From: an uncultured Thermomicrobiales bacterium | GTDB lineage: Bacteria > Chloroflexota > Chloroflexia > Thermomicrobiales > UBA6265 | Assembly (NCBI GenBank): GCA_902806335.1 | Contig: CADCWG010000014.1 | Location: 50,768 to 114,767 of the forward strand | Direction of reading: 5' to 3' | DNA length: 64,000 nt | In this document: positions 20,021 through 28,697 of the stretch, in pieces | How the letters are laid out: each line of letters begins with the position of its first letter | Numbering within the stretch: position 1 is the stretch's first letter | Notes under the pieces: model-generated | The model's database searches: none | What the model saw: the letters and a program-made list of their open reading frames with translations, nothing else | What the model was told of the DNA's origin: nothing | Translations under genes and position numbers: made by a program

Positions 20021-22105
20021 TTACGGGGTCGCGGCCGGGGTCGCGTCGCCCTCCGACGCGATGTAGAGGATTCCGCTCGTGCCGACGCCGGCGTCGGTGG
20101 TGTACTGGACCTGGGCGAAGGCGATCAGGGCCGAGAGGTCGAGGTCGCTGAACGACGGGGCCGGGGTCGCTTCCGCCTCGCCGCCGCCGAAGAAGTCCTC
20201 GCAGGCCTCGCCGTCGAAGTCCTGGTCGAGGTCGATCTGGCCCGGGTCCTCGTCGTAGGCGGCCTGCGCCTCAGCCTGGTCGTCGAAGGCGGCGCAGGCG
20301 GGGTCCGCATCTTCGACCGTCGCCGCGTCGCCCGTCGCCCCCTCAGTCAGCGCGAAGAGCGTCTGCGCGAGCGCGATCGTCTGGACGAGGTCGAGGTAGG
20401 ACGAGGCGCCGTGCTCGGCGGGCAGGGTCGCCATCACCTCCTGGTAGCGGGGGCTGTCGGCGAGGGACCCGTCGAACCCGGCGAGGTAGGCGTCGATCGA
20501 GTCGCCGAGCCCGAGGAGCAGCTCGTCGCCGACCACGCCGGCCTCGGCGCGGATCGGGAACCCGGTGCTGGTGTCCTCGGCCACGTAGATGGTGGACCCG
20601 TCGACCTCCCGGGTGGTGAACTCGGTGGTCGCCTCTTCGTCCCCCTCGGCCCCTTCCGCCTCCGGGGTGGCGCCGGTGGCCCCGGCGACCGCGTCGGCGC
20701 CGAACTGGGCGAGCGCCCCGACCGTCTCGGCGGCGGTCGCCGAGTCGCTGACGCCGGAGGCGACGATCGCGAAGATGCTGGTCGGATCGGTCAGCGCGGC
20801 GATGTTCGGCACGCTGATCGCCATGCCGTACTCGCCCGTGAGGAGGTCGAACAGGCCGGTCCGGACATCGGCGCCCAGGACCTCGGCCGCCCGCTCGAAC
20901 TGCTGCTCGGCGTAGGTCTCGGGATCGGTGCCTTCGGGTGCCGGCGACCCCGGCTCCTCGCCGTTGACGTACTGCGCGAGAAGCAGGGCCAGGGCGTCGA
21001 TGCCCGGCATCGCCCCGAGGTCGGAGCCGTTGGCGAAGGCGAGGGTGTCCTCCGGGACCCGCTCGTCGAACGTCGTGTCAAAGTTTTCCGGCGTCGGGAG
21101 CTCGGCCCCCTCGGCCGCGATCGCGATGCTGTCGATCCGGAAGCCCGGGCTGTCGGCCCAGACCACCAGGCCAAACGTCGCATTGAGCATGTCCAGGTTC
21201 TGGGCCGTCAGCGCATCGACCTCGTCGGAGCCCGCCCCCTCCTCCAGCGCCGCGCGGATGGCGGGGCCGTTGGTGTAGGCGAAGAGGAGGAAGTCGGCGC
21301 TGAGCTCACCCTGCGCGGCGACGAAGGCGTCGGCCTCCGAGAGCGGCGGCCGCGTGCCGGCCGAGGTGTCGATGAACGGCTCCAGGTCGGCGGCGTAGGC
21401 ACCGATCAGGAGGAAGTCGTCCACGAGCGCGATCGAGGTCGGCCCGGTCTCGCCGTCCTCAGACCCGGGGGCCGACTCGATGGTGGTGCCGTTGTAGTCG
21501 GTCTCGACGACCTCGCCGCCGACCTCCGCCGCCTGGTCGGCGTTCCGCTGCTGCGCCTCGGCGAAGGCGGCGGCCGGGTCGCCCGCGCGCACGACGATTG
21601 CCGCACCCGTCTGGCCCGCGGTCGGGTCGGGCGACGGCGTCGCGATTGGTGCCGGGGTGGCATCGCCGGTGGCGACCGCCGCGACGGCCTCCGCCGAGAC
21701 GTCGGCGTTCTCGAGGCTGACCAGGCTCGTGACGACCAGGGCGGCCTCGCCACCCAGGAACGGCTCGATCGCGTCGGTGTCTTCGTCCTCGGTCAGCGAC
21801 TCGGTCCCACCGGCCGCCTCGAAGGCGCCGAGCAGGCCGGCGCGATCGGCAAGCTCTTGCGCCTGGGTGAACTGCGGGGAGTCGGTGTCCAGGTTCAGCG
21901 ACGCGTAGGCCAGGGCGTCCTCGGGCGTTACCGACGCCGTGGCGAGCGCGTCGGTCTGCGCGGTGGTGGCCGCGGGCCGGGCGCCGACCGCCGAGCCGGC
22001 GGCGAGGAGCGAGACGAGGAGCAGGACGAGCACGCCGGGGACGAGGCGGTGCTGCCCGGCCGACCCGGTTCGAAGGGACGGGGTCAGGCGGCGGGGGCGA
22101 TGCAT
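20021..22105 (-). CDS. secreted DUF3352 protein with an Excalibur-like calcium-binding insert
   Basis: A 694-aa acidic exported protein. It has an N-terminal signal sequence (about residues 20-45, LVPGVLVLLLVSLLAAGSA) and then two related DUF3352-like halves (ALAYASLNLDTDSPQF at the start, ALVVTSLVSLENADVS, FDTTFDERVPEDTLAFANG later). Near residues 604-640 an Excalibur-like motif is seen: CAAFDDQAEAQAAY, then DLDQDFDGEACEDF, i.e. a DxDxDG calcium loop between two cysteines. The start is ATG 22105 with GAGGGAG just upstream. It has its own promoter at 22188-22217 and a terminator at 19961-19990, so it is monocistronic. The function is unknown; extracellular or surface calcium binding is inferred. 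Confidence 0.82.
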   Translation of the reverse strand: MHRPRRLTPSLRTGSAGQHRLVPGVLVLLLVSLLAAGSAVGARPAATTAQTDALATASVTPEDALAYASLNLDTDSPQFTQAQELADRAGLLGAFEAAGGTESLTEDEDTDAIEPFLGGEAALVVTSLVSLENADVSAEAVAAVATGDATPAPIATPSPDPTAGQTGAAIVVRAGDPAAAFAEAQQRNADQAAEVGGEVVETDYNGTTIESAPGSEDGETGPTSIALVDDFLLIGAYAADLEPFIDTSAGTRPPLSEADAFVAAQGELSADFLLFAYTNGPAIRAALEEGAGSDEVDALTAQNLDMLNATFGLVVWADSPGFRIDSIAIAAEGAELPTPENFDTTFDERVPEDTLAFANGSDLGAMPGIDALALLLAQYVNGEEPGSPAPEGTDPETYAEQQFERAAEVLGADVRTGLFDLLTGEYGMAISVPNIAALTDPTSIFAIVASGVSDSATAAETVGALAQFGADAVAGATGATPEAEGAEGDEEATTEFTTREVDGSTIYVAEDTSTGFPIRAEAGVVGDELLLGLGDSIDAYLAGFDGSLADSPRYQEVMATLPAEHGASSYLDLVQTIALAQTLFALTEGATGDAATVEDADPACAAFDDQAEAQAAYDEDPGQIDLDQDFDGEACEDFFGGGEAEATPAPSFSDLDLSALIAFAQVQYTTDAGVGTSGILYIASEGDATPAATP

Positions 22106-22187
22106 GCTCTCCCTCTTGGTGTGAGCCCAGGCGACGCGGAGCCGCGGCGGGCGGATGAGGCCGCACCCGACGAGGACGGCCGTCGCC

Positions 22188-22217
22188 ACTCTAGGCCGGG
22201 CCGACGAAGACCGTCAA
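22188..22217 (-). promoter_or_regulatory. promoter of the DUF3352 gene
   Basis: On the minus strand TTGACG (22217-22212), an 18-bp spacer and TAGAGT (22193-22188). The start of transcription should be near 22181, some 75 nt before the ATG. Confidence 0.65.
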
Positions 22218-22434
22218 TAGGCGCGTCCGTCGTGCCCGAGATCCCCGGTCGCGCGCGGCACGGAACGCGGGACGGACCGTGAGGCGGTGCGAGCGCGGGT
22301 GTAAGGCGTGGGTAAGGCGCGATCCCTAGGGTGGTTCTCGGGCGCGAACAGCCGCTCGATCGGGTCATTCAGAACACGGGTTCGGCCGTCGGCCGGCGTG
22401 GGCTCGCCGGCTGCAACGAGGGAGGCACGACACC

Positions 22435-24300
22435 ATGACGACCCTGGGCGATTTTCGGCGCGGCCGCCTGGTCCGCGCGCTTCTGCCCGTCGTGCTCCTC
22501 GCGGCGCTCGCCGCGCCGCTCGCGACGACGGCCGTCGCCGCCGCCGAGGACCCGCCCCTGGACCTGGCGGCGATCGCACTGACCCCGGACGATCTCGTGG
22601 ACGAAGGGCTGGACGGCTTCGGCGTCGATGCAAGCGTCCTGGGTTCCGGTGAGAGCGCCGCCCGCTTGATCGCCGTCTACCGGGACCAGTACGACGGGGA
22701 GTGGGCCGAGGCATGGAGCGCGTCGGACGCAACGCGGGTGCATGTGTTGCCCCTGTTCCAGCCGGTCGAGCCGGGGGATCCGGACAGAGGCTTCGCGAAC
22801 ATCGTGTTCTGCTACGCCCTCGAATACGAGGATGACGAGGCGGCCGAATCCGGCTTCGCGGACCTGGTCGACGCCTGGGGCACCGGGAGCACCCAGGAGG
22901 AGGAGACCGGGGCCGAGGTCGGCGACGAGCGCGCCTCCTTTCGGCCTCAGGGCGACGACCCGAGCTCCGGGAACCCAGACGGCCGCACGGACCTCTTCTT
23001 TCGGACCGGCCCCCTGGTCCTCGGCGTCTCGCTCCTCAGCGGGGTCGGCTCGGCGCGGACGGACACCGTCGAGGCCCTCGCCGAGCGGCTCGCCGCACGG
23101 GCCGACACCGTCGTGGCGGGAGACGCGCCGGGTCTGAGCAGCCAGGTCCTGCGCCTCGAGCTTGGGGACGTGTTCCCCCGATACCTGGCGGCGGACCACT
23201 ACCGTGCCATCGGTGGTACAGACCTGAGGCAGATGACCGACACCGACGAGTCGTTGAGCAAACGCCAGGCACGCGATGAGGCGCTCGGGATCGTCGACTA
23301 CTACTACGTCCACCTCCCGCTCAACGCCGAGCCCCGGGACACTTCCCGGGACTTTCTCAACAGCCTCCGGCGCTTCACATCGGAGGACGCAGCGTCGGCG
23401 TGGATGGAGTCGTCGACCGAGCGGCTCGAGAACGATTACGAGCAGGTCGAAGTGGGGGACGACCCGCCCGACCTGGGCGACGAGGCGCAGGCCATCAGCT
23501 TCCGCGCCGAATCGAACGCCAGGACCAACTACTACGACCGGCTCGACGTTCGCGTGGGCGAGACCGTCGCCAGCCTCTACTTCCTGGTGTCGCAGCGAGC
23601 CAGCGAGCCGGAGCCCACGGGCTCCACGGGCTCAGGTCTCCGCGAGCTCGGCGCGATCCAGGCCGAGTGCCTCGTGGACGGCGCCTGCCTGGAACCCGCC
23701 CCGACGCCAGAGGGAATGACCGACCCCGCGGACGACCAGGACGACCGCTACGACGACGTCGAGAAGGACGCCGACGACCAGGACACCGACGGGGGCCCGG
23801 CCGGGGGTGGCATCTCTGGCAACCGGTACATCAGCCCCGTCTTTGGCTACCGGCTCGAGTGGGACGGGGATCGCTGGGTGGCGGCCGACACCGCCGTGGT
23901 GGCCGATCCGCCCGGCGACAGCCTCACGTTGATGGCGGCCGATGGCACGAGCGTTCTAATGATCCAGGGCCAGGAGCGATACGCGGGTGATGGCAAGGCG
24001 TGCCTGGAAGCGATGGGCGCGGAGAGCCTGGGGGCCTCGGGGTTCGACGATGTCGAGCCCTACGACGAGGGGGAGTTGTCGTTCAGCGACCCGGACCGGG
24101 TTCACGCCGCGGCCTACACGTTTACCCACACCGATGCCGAGGGTGTCGTCCACGACGGCGGGATCTACGTGGAGTGCCGGACCCTGGTGGAGGGCGAGGC
24201 GGTCCTGAGCGCCACCTACACTCACCTCGACCTCGCCGCGCTCGAGGCCGGCGTCGCGGACGTGCAGGATGTTCTGGCGACCTTTGAACTGCCGACGTGA
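22435..24300 (+). CDS. secreted acidic protein of unknown function
   Basis: A 621-aa exported protein. The signal peptide (RRGRLVRALLPVVLLAALAAPLATTAVAAA) spans residues 8-37 and ends at an AxA-type site. The mature part is very rich in Asp/Glu and shows two similar ~200-residue stretches that begin LTPDDLVDEGLDGFGV and YVHLPLN; a disordered Asp-rich linker (about 430-465) leads to a C-terminal domain starting YISPVFGYRLEWDGDRW, which resembles the repeats of PsbP/DUF-type secreted actinobacterial and Chloroflexi proteins. I do not recognise a named family. The start is ATG 22435 with GGGAGG 9 nt upstream. It is divergent from the DUF3352 gene; both are large, acidic and exported, so they may act in the same envelope process. 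Confidence 0.8.
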   Translation: MTTLGDFRRGRLVRALLPVVLLAALAAPLATTAVAAAEDPPLDLAAIALTPDDLVDEGLDGFGVDASVLGSGESAARLIAVYRDQYDGEWAEAWSASDATRVHVLPLFQPVEPGDPDRGFANIVFCYALEYEDDEAAESGFADLVDAWGTGSTQEEETGAEVGDERASFRPQGDDPSSGNPDGRTDLFFRTGPLVLGVSLLSGVGSARTDTVEALAERLAARADTVVAGDAPGLSSQVLRLELGDVFPRYLAADHYRAIGGTDLRQMTDTDESLSKRQARDEALGIVDYYYVHLPLNAEPRDTSRDFLNSLRRFTSEDAASAWMESSTERLENDYEQVEVGDDPPDLGDEAQAISFRAESNARTNYYDRLDVRVGETVASLYFLVSQRASEPEPTGSTGSGLRELGAIQAECLVDGACLEPAPTPEGMTDPADDQDDRYDDVEKDADDQDTDGGPAGGGISGNRYISPVFGYRLEWDGDRWVAADTAVVADPPGDSLTLMAADGTSVLMIQGQERYAGDGKACLEAMGAESLGASGFDDVEPYDEGELSFSDPDRVHAAAYTFTHTDAEGVVHDGGIYVECRTLVEGEAVLSATYTHLDLAALEAGVADVQDVLATFELPT

Positions 24301-24337
24301 GACGTCCCACGGTCGCGCGACGCACCGCGCCCGGACC

Positions 24338-24355
24338 ACCGGCCCCACGGCCGGT
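24338..24355. terminator. short hairpin between convergent genes
   Basis: ACCGGCC-ccac-GGCCGGT, 38 bp after the secreted protein stop. Weak stem without a T-tract; low certainty. The rest of 24301-24556 shows nothing. Confidence 0.3.
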
Positions 24356-24556
24356 CCGGCCGCTGGGGGTAGCCTCTCGGGCCCTGTGCCGACGACCGAT
24401 CCGCGACGGGCCGGGGGCAGGGCGGGAGCGAGTCGCGGGTCAGACGGGGGCGGACGGCCGTTCGGGAGTCGTCGCGCGCCGGGGGAGGGCAAGAGTGCGT
24501 GTTGAACGGGCGTCCACCGGCGGCCCGGGGGGCGCCTCGACCATCACCTGGTGGGG

Positions 24557-24685
24557 CTAGGGGTTGTCGTCGATCCCGATCGCGATGCCGAACACGATCA
24601 TCAGCAGCGCCGCGGCGAGGCCAACGACGAGGATCAGGAAGGCGATCAGCAGACCCGCTTCGAGCAGCCCGCGCAGAATGTCCAT
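24557..24685 (-). CDS. 42-aa single-helix membrane protein
   Basis: A very small protein: MDILRGLLEA, one long hydrophobic helix (LLIAFLILVVGLAAALLMIV, residues 11-30 and on to about 37), ending GIAIGIDDNP. The start is ATG 24685, with GGAGG 5 nt upstream and a -10 (TATACT, plus-strand 24765-24770) 80 bp further up. A longer reading back to 24838 passes through the promoter and is rejected. Similar single-span peptides (PLDc_N-like or YtxH-like) regulate membrane complexes, but no family can be named. Confidence 0.7.
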   Translation of the reverse strand: MDILRGLLEAGLLIAFLILVVGLAAALLMIVFGIAIGIDDNP

Positions 24686-24764
24686 AGCGCCCTCCGTCGT
24701 CGCCCGCGAGGCACACCGTCGGGGACCGGCAACCCTCCCCGGCCCCCGTCTCCGAACCAGCACC

Positions 24765-24770
24765 AGTATA
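24765..24770 (-). promoter_or_regulatory. candidate -10 of the 42-aa membrane protein gene
   Basis: TATACT on the minus strand, about 80 bp before the ATG; no convincing -35 is seen. Confidence 0.35.
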
Positions 24771-25097
24771 GCCACGGGCCGGGAGCGGTTCTCCGCGTCG
24801 CGGCGATTGGGCGGTCGGGCGTCCCCCGGCCCCGACAACCGGCAACGGGTCGCTCGATATCCTCCCTAAGCGCGGACTTCCCAGGGCTGTTGCAAGCGTC
24901 GGGCAGAGGGCGCCGGTGTCCCTGTCACCTGCCGACCGGGGTTCCCCTCTGCCCTCACTGGGGTCCGGCGGCCCCCACTCAGATCCGGGATGGGGCTCCG
25001 GAGCACGATCTCGGCCGCGCGGTCTGGCCGCGGACGGACGCTGCTAGGGCTGGGCATCGGCTTGGCCGGGATCGCTCGGACCAGAACCCGCGTCACC

Positions 25098-25250
25098 GGT
25101 TCGGTATGCGGGTGTTCGCCGGAAAGTCGCCGAGCGGGACCGCGACCGGACAATGCGGGCCCCGGGTCCGGGCCGCTGACCTCGGGGCTGGGCCGCGGGC
25201 GGATGGAGCCGGCGTCGCGGCCCATGCCAATGCCTACGTGCCGGATCTGG
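25098..25250 (-). repeat. diverged copy E of the ~150-bp dispersed repeat
   Basis: On the minus strand the order of blocks is kept: CGGGCGGATGG-like left part, GGCCCAGCCCCGAGGTCAGC, GGCCCGGACCCGGGG, and the right end GGCGAACACCCGCATACCG (copy B: GCGATCACCCGGATCCGG). The left end overlaps the last codons of the MBL-like gene. The region 24686-25097 beside it holds only the promoter of the small membrane gene and nothing else recognisable. Confidence 0.45.
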
Positions 25251-26175
25251 AGGCGGCCAGCCCGTCGGACCTGACCGCGGGCGGGACCCGTGGCGTCGGC
25301 TGGAGGAATTGGCTCGACGCCGGAGGCAGGACCAGGCCGCTGTGTCCAAGGTCGAGCGGCACCGCGGTGCCGGGGAAGACCCGGACCGCCCAGACCCCGG
25401 CGGGGGCGAGGGGCACGACCTCCTGGCGGAGGTCTCGCCCCTCGACCTCGGCGGTGTTGACCGCGAGGGCCGGCGCCGGCCAGGCCGCGAGGGCACCGGG
25501 GGCGCCGGCGCCGGCGACGACCAGCGCGGACAGTGGCCCCGGCGACGGGAACTCGGCCGTCGCCTCCCCCGACGAGACGATGACCACCCGGGTGGCGCCG
25601 CGTTCCACGGTGGCGCGCCAGTGGGACCGGCGGGCGTCGCCGTCGCCCGTCTCCGCGGTCTCGAAGGTGACCGTCACCGACCCGTCGACGCGGACGCGGC
25701 GTGGTGATCCCAGCGGCGGGACGTCGCCCAGGCCCGGCTCATCAACCATCGCCCTACCCGTCGGCGGGAGGAGCGCGACGACGGACCGGGCGCCGAGTCG
25801 GTCGAAGGCCGACGCCGGCACGGCGAGGTCGTCTCCCTGCCCGGCCAGCACCAGCACGTCCAGGCGGGCCGTCGTCGGGCGACGGGCTGCCTCCAGCGCC
25901 CGGGCAAAGGCGCCCGGGTCGTCCCCGGCGGCAATCAGCAGCCGTGCGGGGCCGGCGGTGACCAGCACCGAGAGCGTGCGTCCGGAGCCGAGCAGGGTGA
26001 CCCGCGCTGTCCCCGCGTCCGCTGCCCAGGCCGCGCCGAGCCACCCCGACCCGAGTGCGGTAAGGATCGCGACGGACAGCAGGACCAGCCACCGCGGTGG
26101 GACCGGCACGACCAACCACGGCTCACGGCGGAGCGTGACCGATCTCGGCGTCGGACCGGTCCCTGGAACGGCCAC
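25234..26175 (-). CDS. membrane-anchored protein, possibly a degenerate ComEC-like MBL domain
   Basis: A 313-aa protein from GTG 26175, which has GGAGGG about 9 nt upstream; a frame back to 26532 would run into the kinase gene and is Arg/Pro-rich. One N-terminal membrane helix (WLVLLSVAILTALGSGWLGAAW) is followed by a beta-rich domain. Its layout RLLIAAGDDPGAFARALEAA then LDVLVLAGQGDDLAVPASAF resembles the ComEC/metallo-beta-lactamase pattern, where LVLTHxDxDHxGG would stand, but all metal-binding His/Asp are missing. If so, it is a non-catalytic relative. It lies downstream of the kinase gene on the same strand (293-bp gap). This is an uncertain reading. Confidence 0.5.
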   Translation of the reverse strand: MAVPGTGPTPRSVTLRREPWLVVPVPPRWLVLLSVAILTALGSGWLGAAWAADAGTARVTLLGSGRTLSVLVTAGPARLLIAAGDDPGAFARALEAARRPTTARLDVLVLAGQGDDLAVPASAFDRLGARSVVALLPPTGRAMVDEPGLGDVPPLGSPRRVRVDGSVTVTFETAETGDGDARRSHWRATVERGATRVVIVSSGEATAEFPSPGPLSALVVAGAGAPGALAAWPAPALAVNTAEVEGRDLRQEVVPLAPAGVWAVRVFPGTAVPLDLGHSGLVLPPASSQFLQPTPRVPPAVRSDGLAASRSGT

Positions 26176-26468
26176 CGCGTCACCCCCTCCGGCGGACGAT
26201 GGCGGCGGGTCTCCCCCTGGTGGAGGACCGGTAGACCTGGCCGGGCCGGGACCGCGCGCTGGCGCTGGCGCTGACGCGTCACGGTTCCTCTCCGCGTCCT
26301 GGCGAGACCGACTCCGGCGGCCACAGCCAGGGTACCCAAGGGAAATCGGAGCGACGATCGGTGTCCGCCCACGGAGGTCACGGTCTGCTCGGGAGGATTG
26401 GACCGGCGCCCGCGGCGAGGAACGGGAGAAGAGGCACCCGACGCTCGCCCGGCGAAGCGCGGAGAGGG

Positions 26469-28466
26469 TCAGGCGTCGTCGCGGTCGACGTCGTAGTAGA
26501 CGAGCGTGACCTCGGAGCCGCGGGGCACCCATGTGCCGAAGTCGACCGCCCCGTCGCCGTCGCGGACCCCGACCACGTCCAGGCTGGCGATCCCTTCGGC
26601 GTCGAGGTCGACCCCGAGCGCCTCGGCGTCGGCGCGGCTGACCGGGATCGCCTCGACCACGCGGAGGCCGTCCGCCTCGAGGCGGGACCGGACCGCGGCG
26701 ACGGGCTGGCTGAGCAGCGCGGCCGAGAGCTCCACCGCATCTCCCTGGCTGACGAACAGGGTGACCGTGTCGCCGACCAGGGCGCTCCGCTCGGGGGAAT
26801 GGCCGACCACCAGGCCGGCGGCGACCTCAGAGCTGGCACGGGCTTCCTCGGCGACGCCCAGCCCGCGTTCGCTGAGCATCTCCCGGGCCTCCTCAGGTGT
26901 CTGGTTGACCAGGTTGAGGGCGGCGAGGTCGACCTCCGGAGAACCGTTGCTGAGCTTGACGACCACCTTCTCGCCCTGGGGCAGGGACGCGCCCGCGGGC
27001 GGGTCCTGGTCGGCCACGGCGTCGACCTCGATGCCGGCGTCGTAGACCCGGTCGCTCTGTTCGAGCTGGAACCCGCGGGCGGTCGCCCGGTCGATGGCCT
27101 GTTCCAGGGAGAGCCCGCGGAGGTCGGGGACCTCCACCAGCAGGGCCGTGTCGGGCGGTGGTGTCGGGGTGGCCGACGGGATCGCGGTTGGCGTCGGTGC
27201 GGCCGCGTCCTCCGGCGCGGCACCGCTGGCCGCCGCGGGCTGGGTCGGCGCCACCTCCTCGGTCGCGGCCGGGTCGTCCTCGCCGCCGAAGATCGAGAGG
27301 CCGTCCGCCGACGAGAACTGCGCCCCCACCCAGATCAGCGCCACCAGCGCGATGAGGACCGCCAGGCCCGCCGCCCAGGTACCGCAGCCGACGTCGTCCC
27401 GGCGGGGGTCGGTGGCGGTCACGACGGGCCGCCCGGCGACGGCGGGCGGCGCGATGGCGCCGCTCCCCTGGCGGGGACGCGGCCCGGAGCGGACCTCGGC
27501 GGCGCGGGGCAGCCCGAAGTCGCCGGCAGGGTCGGCGTCTCCCGACGCCATCGGTTCGTCGAGCGGACCCGCCGCCCCGACCGGCACGGCCACGGTCGAT
27601 TCGGTCGGCCTGGGCACCGTGCCGCGCCTCGTGGCCGGACCATCGGCGCGGTAGGCACGCCAGTCGGTCATCGCCGCGGCGAACGCGCCCGCCGAGGGGT
27701 AGCGTCGGGTCGGGTCCTTCGCGAGCGCGCGGAGGACGATCGCGTCCACCGCGCCGGTGACGCTCGGCTCCAGGGACGAGGGGCGCGGCGGGTCGTCGCG
27801 GACGTGGCGCATCGCCACCCCGACCGACGAGTCCGCGTCGAAGGGGAGGCAGCCGGTCAGCATCTCGAAGGCGACCACGCCGACGGAGTAGATGTCCGAC
27901 TCGGGGGTCGCCATCAGGCCGCTGGCTTGCTCGGGCGAGATGTAGTGGACCGTGCCGATCCCGGTCCCCGCCTCCGTCAGGTGGCTGTCGGCCAGACCCT
28001 TGGCGATGCCGAAGTCGACGACCTTGGCCAGCCCGTCGTCGTCGACGAGGATGTTCTGGGGCTTGACGTCGCGGTGGACGATGCCCTGGGCGTGGGCGTA
28101 GTCGAGCGCGGCGCAGACCTGCTCGAGCAGGGCCGCGACATCGTCGGGGGCGAACGGGCCCTCCTCCTCGATGATCGTCTTCAGCGTCTGCCCGCGGACG
28201 TACTCCATCACGATGTAGGGCGTGCCGCGCTCCTCGCCCACGTCGTAGATGTCGATGATGTTGGGGTGGGTGAAGCCGGCGACCGCCTGCGCTTCGCGCT
28301 CGAAGCGGGTCCGGAACCCCGGGGTCGAGGCGTACTGGGCGCGGAGGGCCTTGATCGCGACCGGCCGATTGAGGAGCAGATCGTGGCCGAGGTAGACCTC
28401 GGCCATGCCGCCGTCGCCGATCCGACGATCGACCCGGTAACGGCGGCTGACGGTCGTTCGCTCCAC
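26469..28466 (-). CDS. pknB: transmembrane Ser/Thr protein kinase with PASTA repeats (PknB type)
   Basis: A 665-aa receptor-like kinase. Residues ~9-275 are the kinase: Gly loop IGDGGMAEVYLG, Lys in AIKAL, catalytic HRDVKPQN, DFG, and SPEQ in the activation segment. A Pro/Arg-rich juxtamembrane stretch follows, one membrane helix at ~362-386 (GLAVLIALVALIWVG), a Pro/Ala stalk, then about three extracellular PASTA repeats (441-508, 509-576, and a looser third to the end). PASTA domains sense peptidoglycan fragments, and such kinases tune cell-wall growth and division. The start is GTG 28466 with GGGAGG 11 nt upstream. No phosphatase or FHA, ftsW or pbp genes are nearby, unlike the classic actinobacterial cluster. 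Confidence 0.95.
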   Translation of the reverse strand: MERTTVSRRYRVDRRIGDGGMAEVYLGHDLLLNRPVAIKALRAQYASTPGFRTRFEREAQAVAGFTHPNIIDIYDVGEERGTPYIVMEYVRGQTLKTIIEEEGPFAPDDVAALLEQVCAALDYAHAQGIVHRDVKPQNILVDDDGLAKVVDFGIAKGLADSHLTEAGTGIGTVHYISPEQASGLMATPESDIYSVGVVAFEMLTGCLPFDADSSVGVAMRHVRDDPPRPSSLEPSVTGAVDAIVLRALAKDPTRRYPSAGAFAAAMTDWRAYRADGPATRRGTVPRPTESTVAVPVGAAGPLDEPMASGDADPAGDFGLPRAAEVRSGPRPRQGSGAIAPPAVAGRPVVTATDPRRDDVGCGTWAAGLAVLIALVALIWVGAQFSSADGLSIFGGEDDPAATEEVAPTQPAAASGAAPEDAAAPTPTAIPSATPTPPPDTALLVEVPDLRGLSLEQAIDRATARGFQLEQSDRVYDAGIEVDAVADQDPPAGASLPQGEKVVVKLSNGSPEVDLAALNLVNQTPEEAREMLSERGLGVAEEARASSEVAAGLVVGHSPERSALVGDTVTLFVSQGDAVELSAALLSQPVAAVRSRLEADGLRVVEAIPVSRADAEALGVDLDAEGIASLDVVGVRDGDGAVDFGTWVPRGSEVTLVYYDVDRDDA

Positions 28467-28697
28467 GTCGTCTGGCGCCTCCCGTGTGGCTCAGGGTCAG
28501 TCTAGGGTTGCCTCAGACGGGGCGTCAATCGGCGCCCGACGCGGCGGCGTCGCCGTGACCTGGCGTGGCCCCGCGATCGCCGGTCGTCCTCACGGACTGG
28601 CGGACCGGCGGTCTCGGCGCTCCCTAGTGGTACGCCACGCCGGCGAAAGCGGTTGGCCCCCGGACGCCGTCTGACGCAGCGCCGGTTCCGCGTGCCA

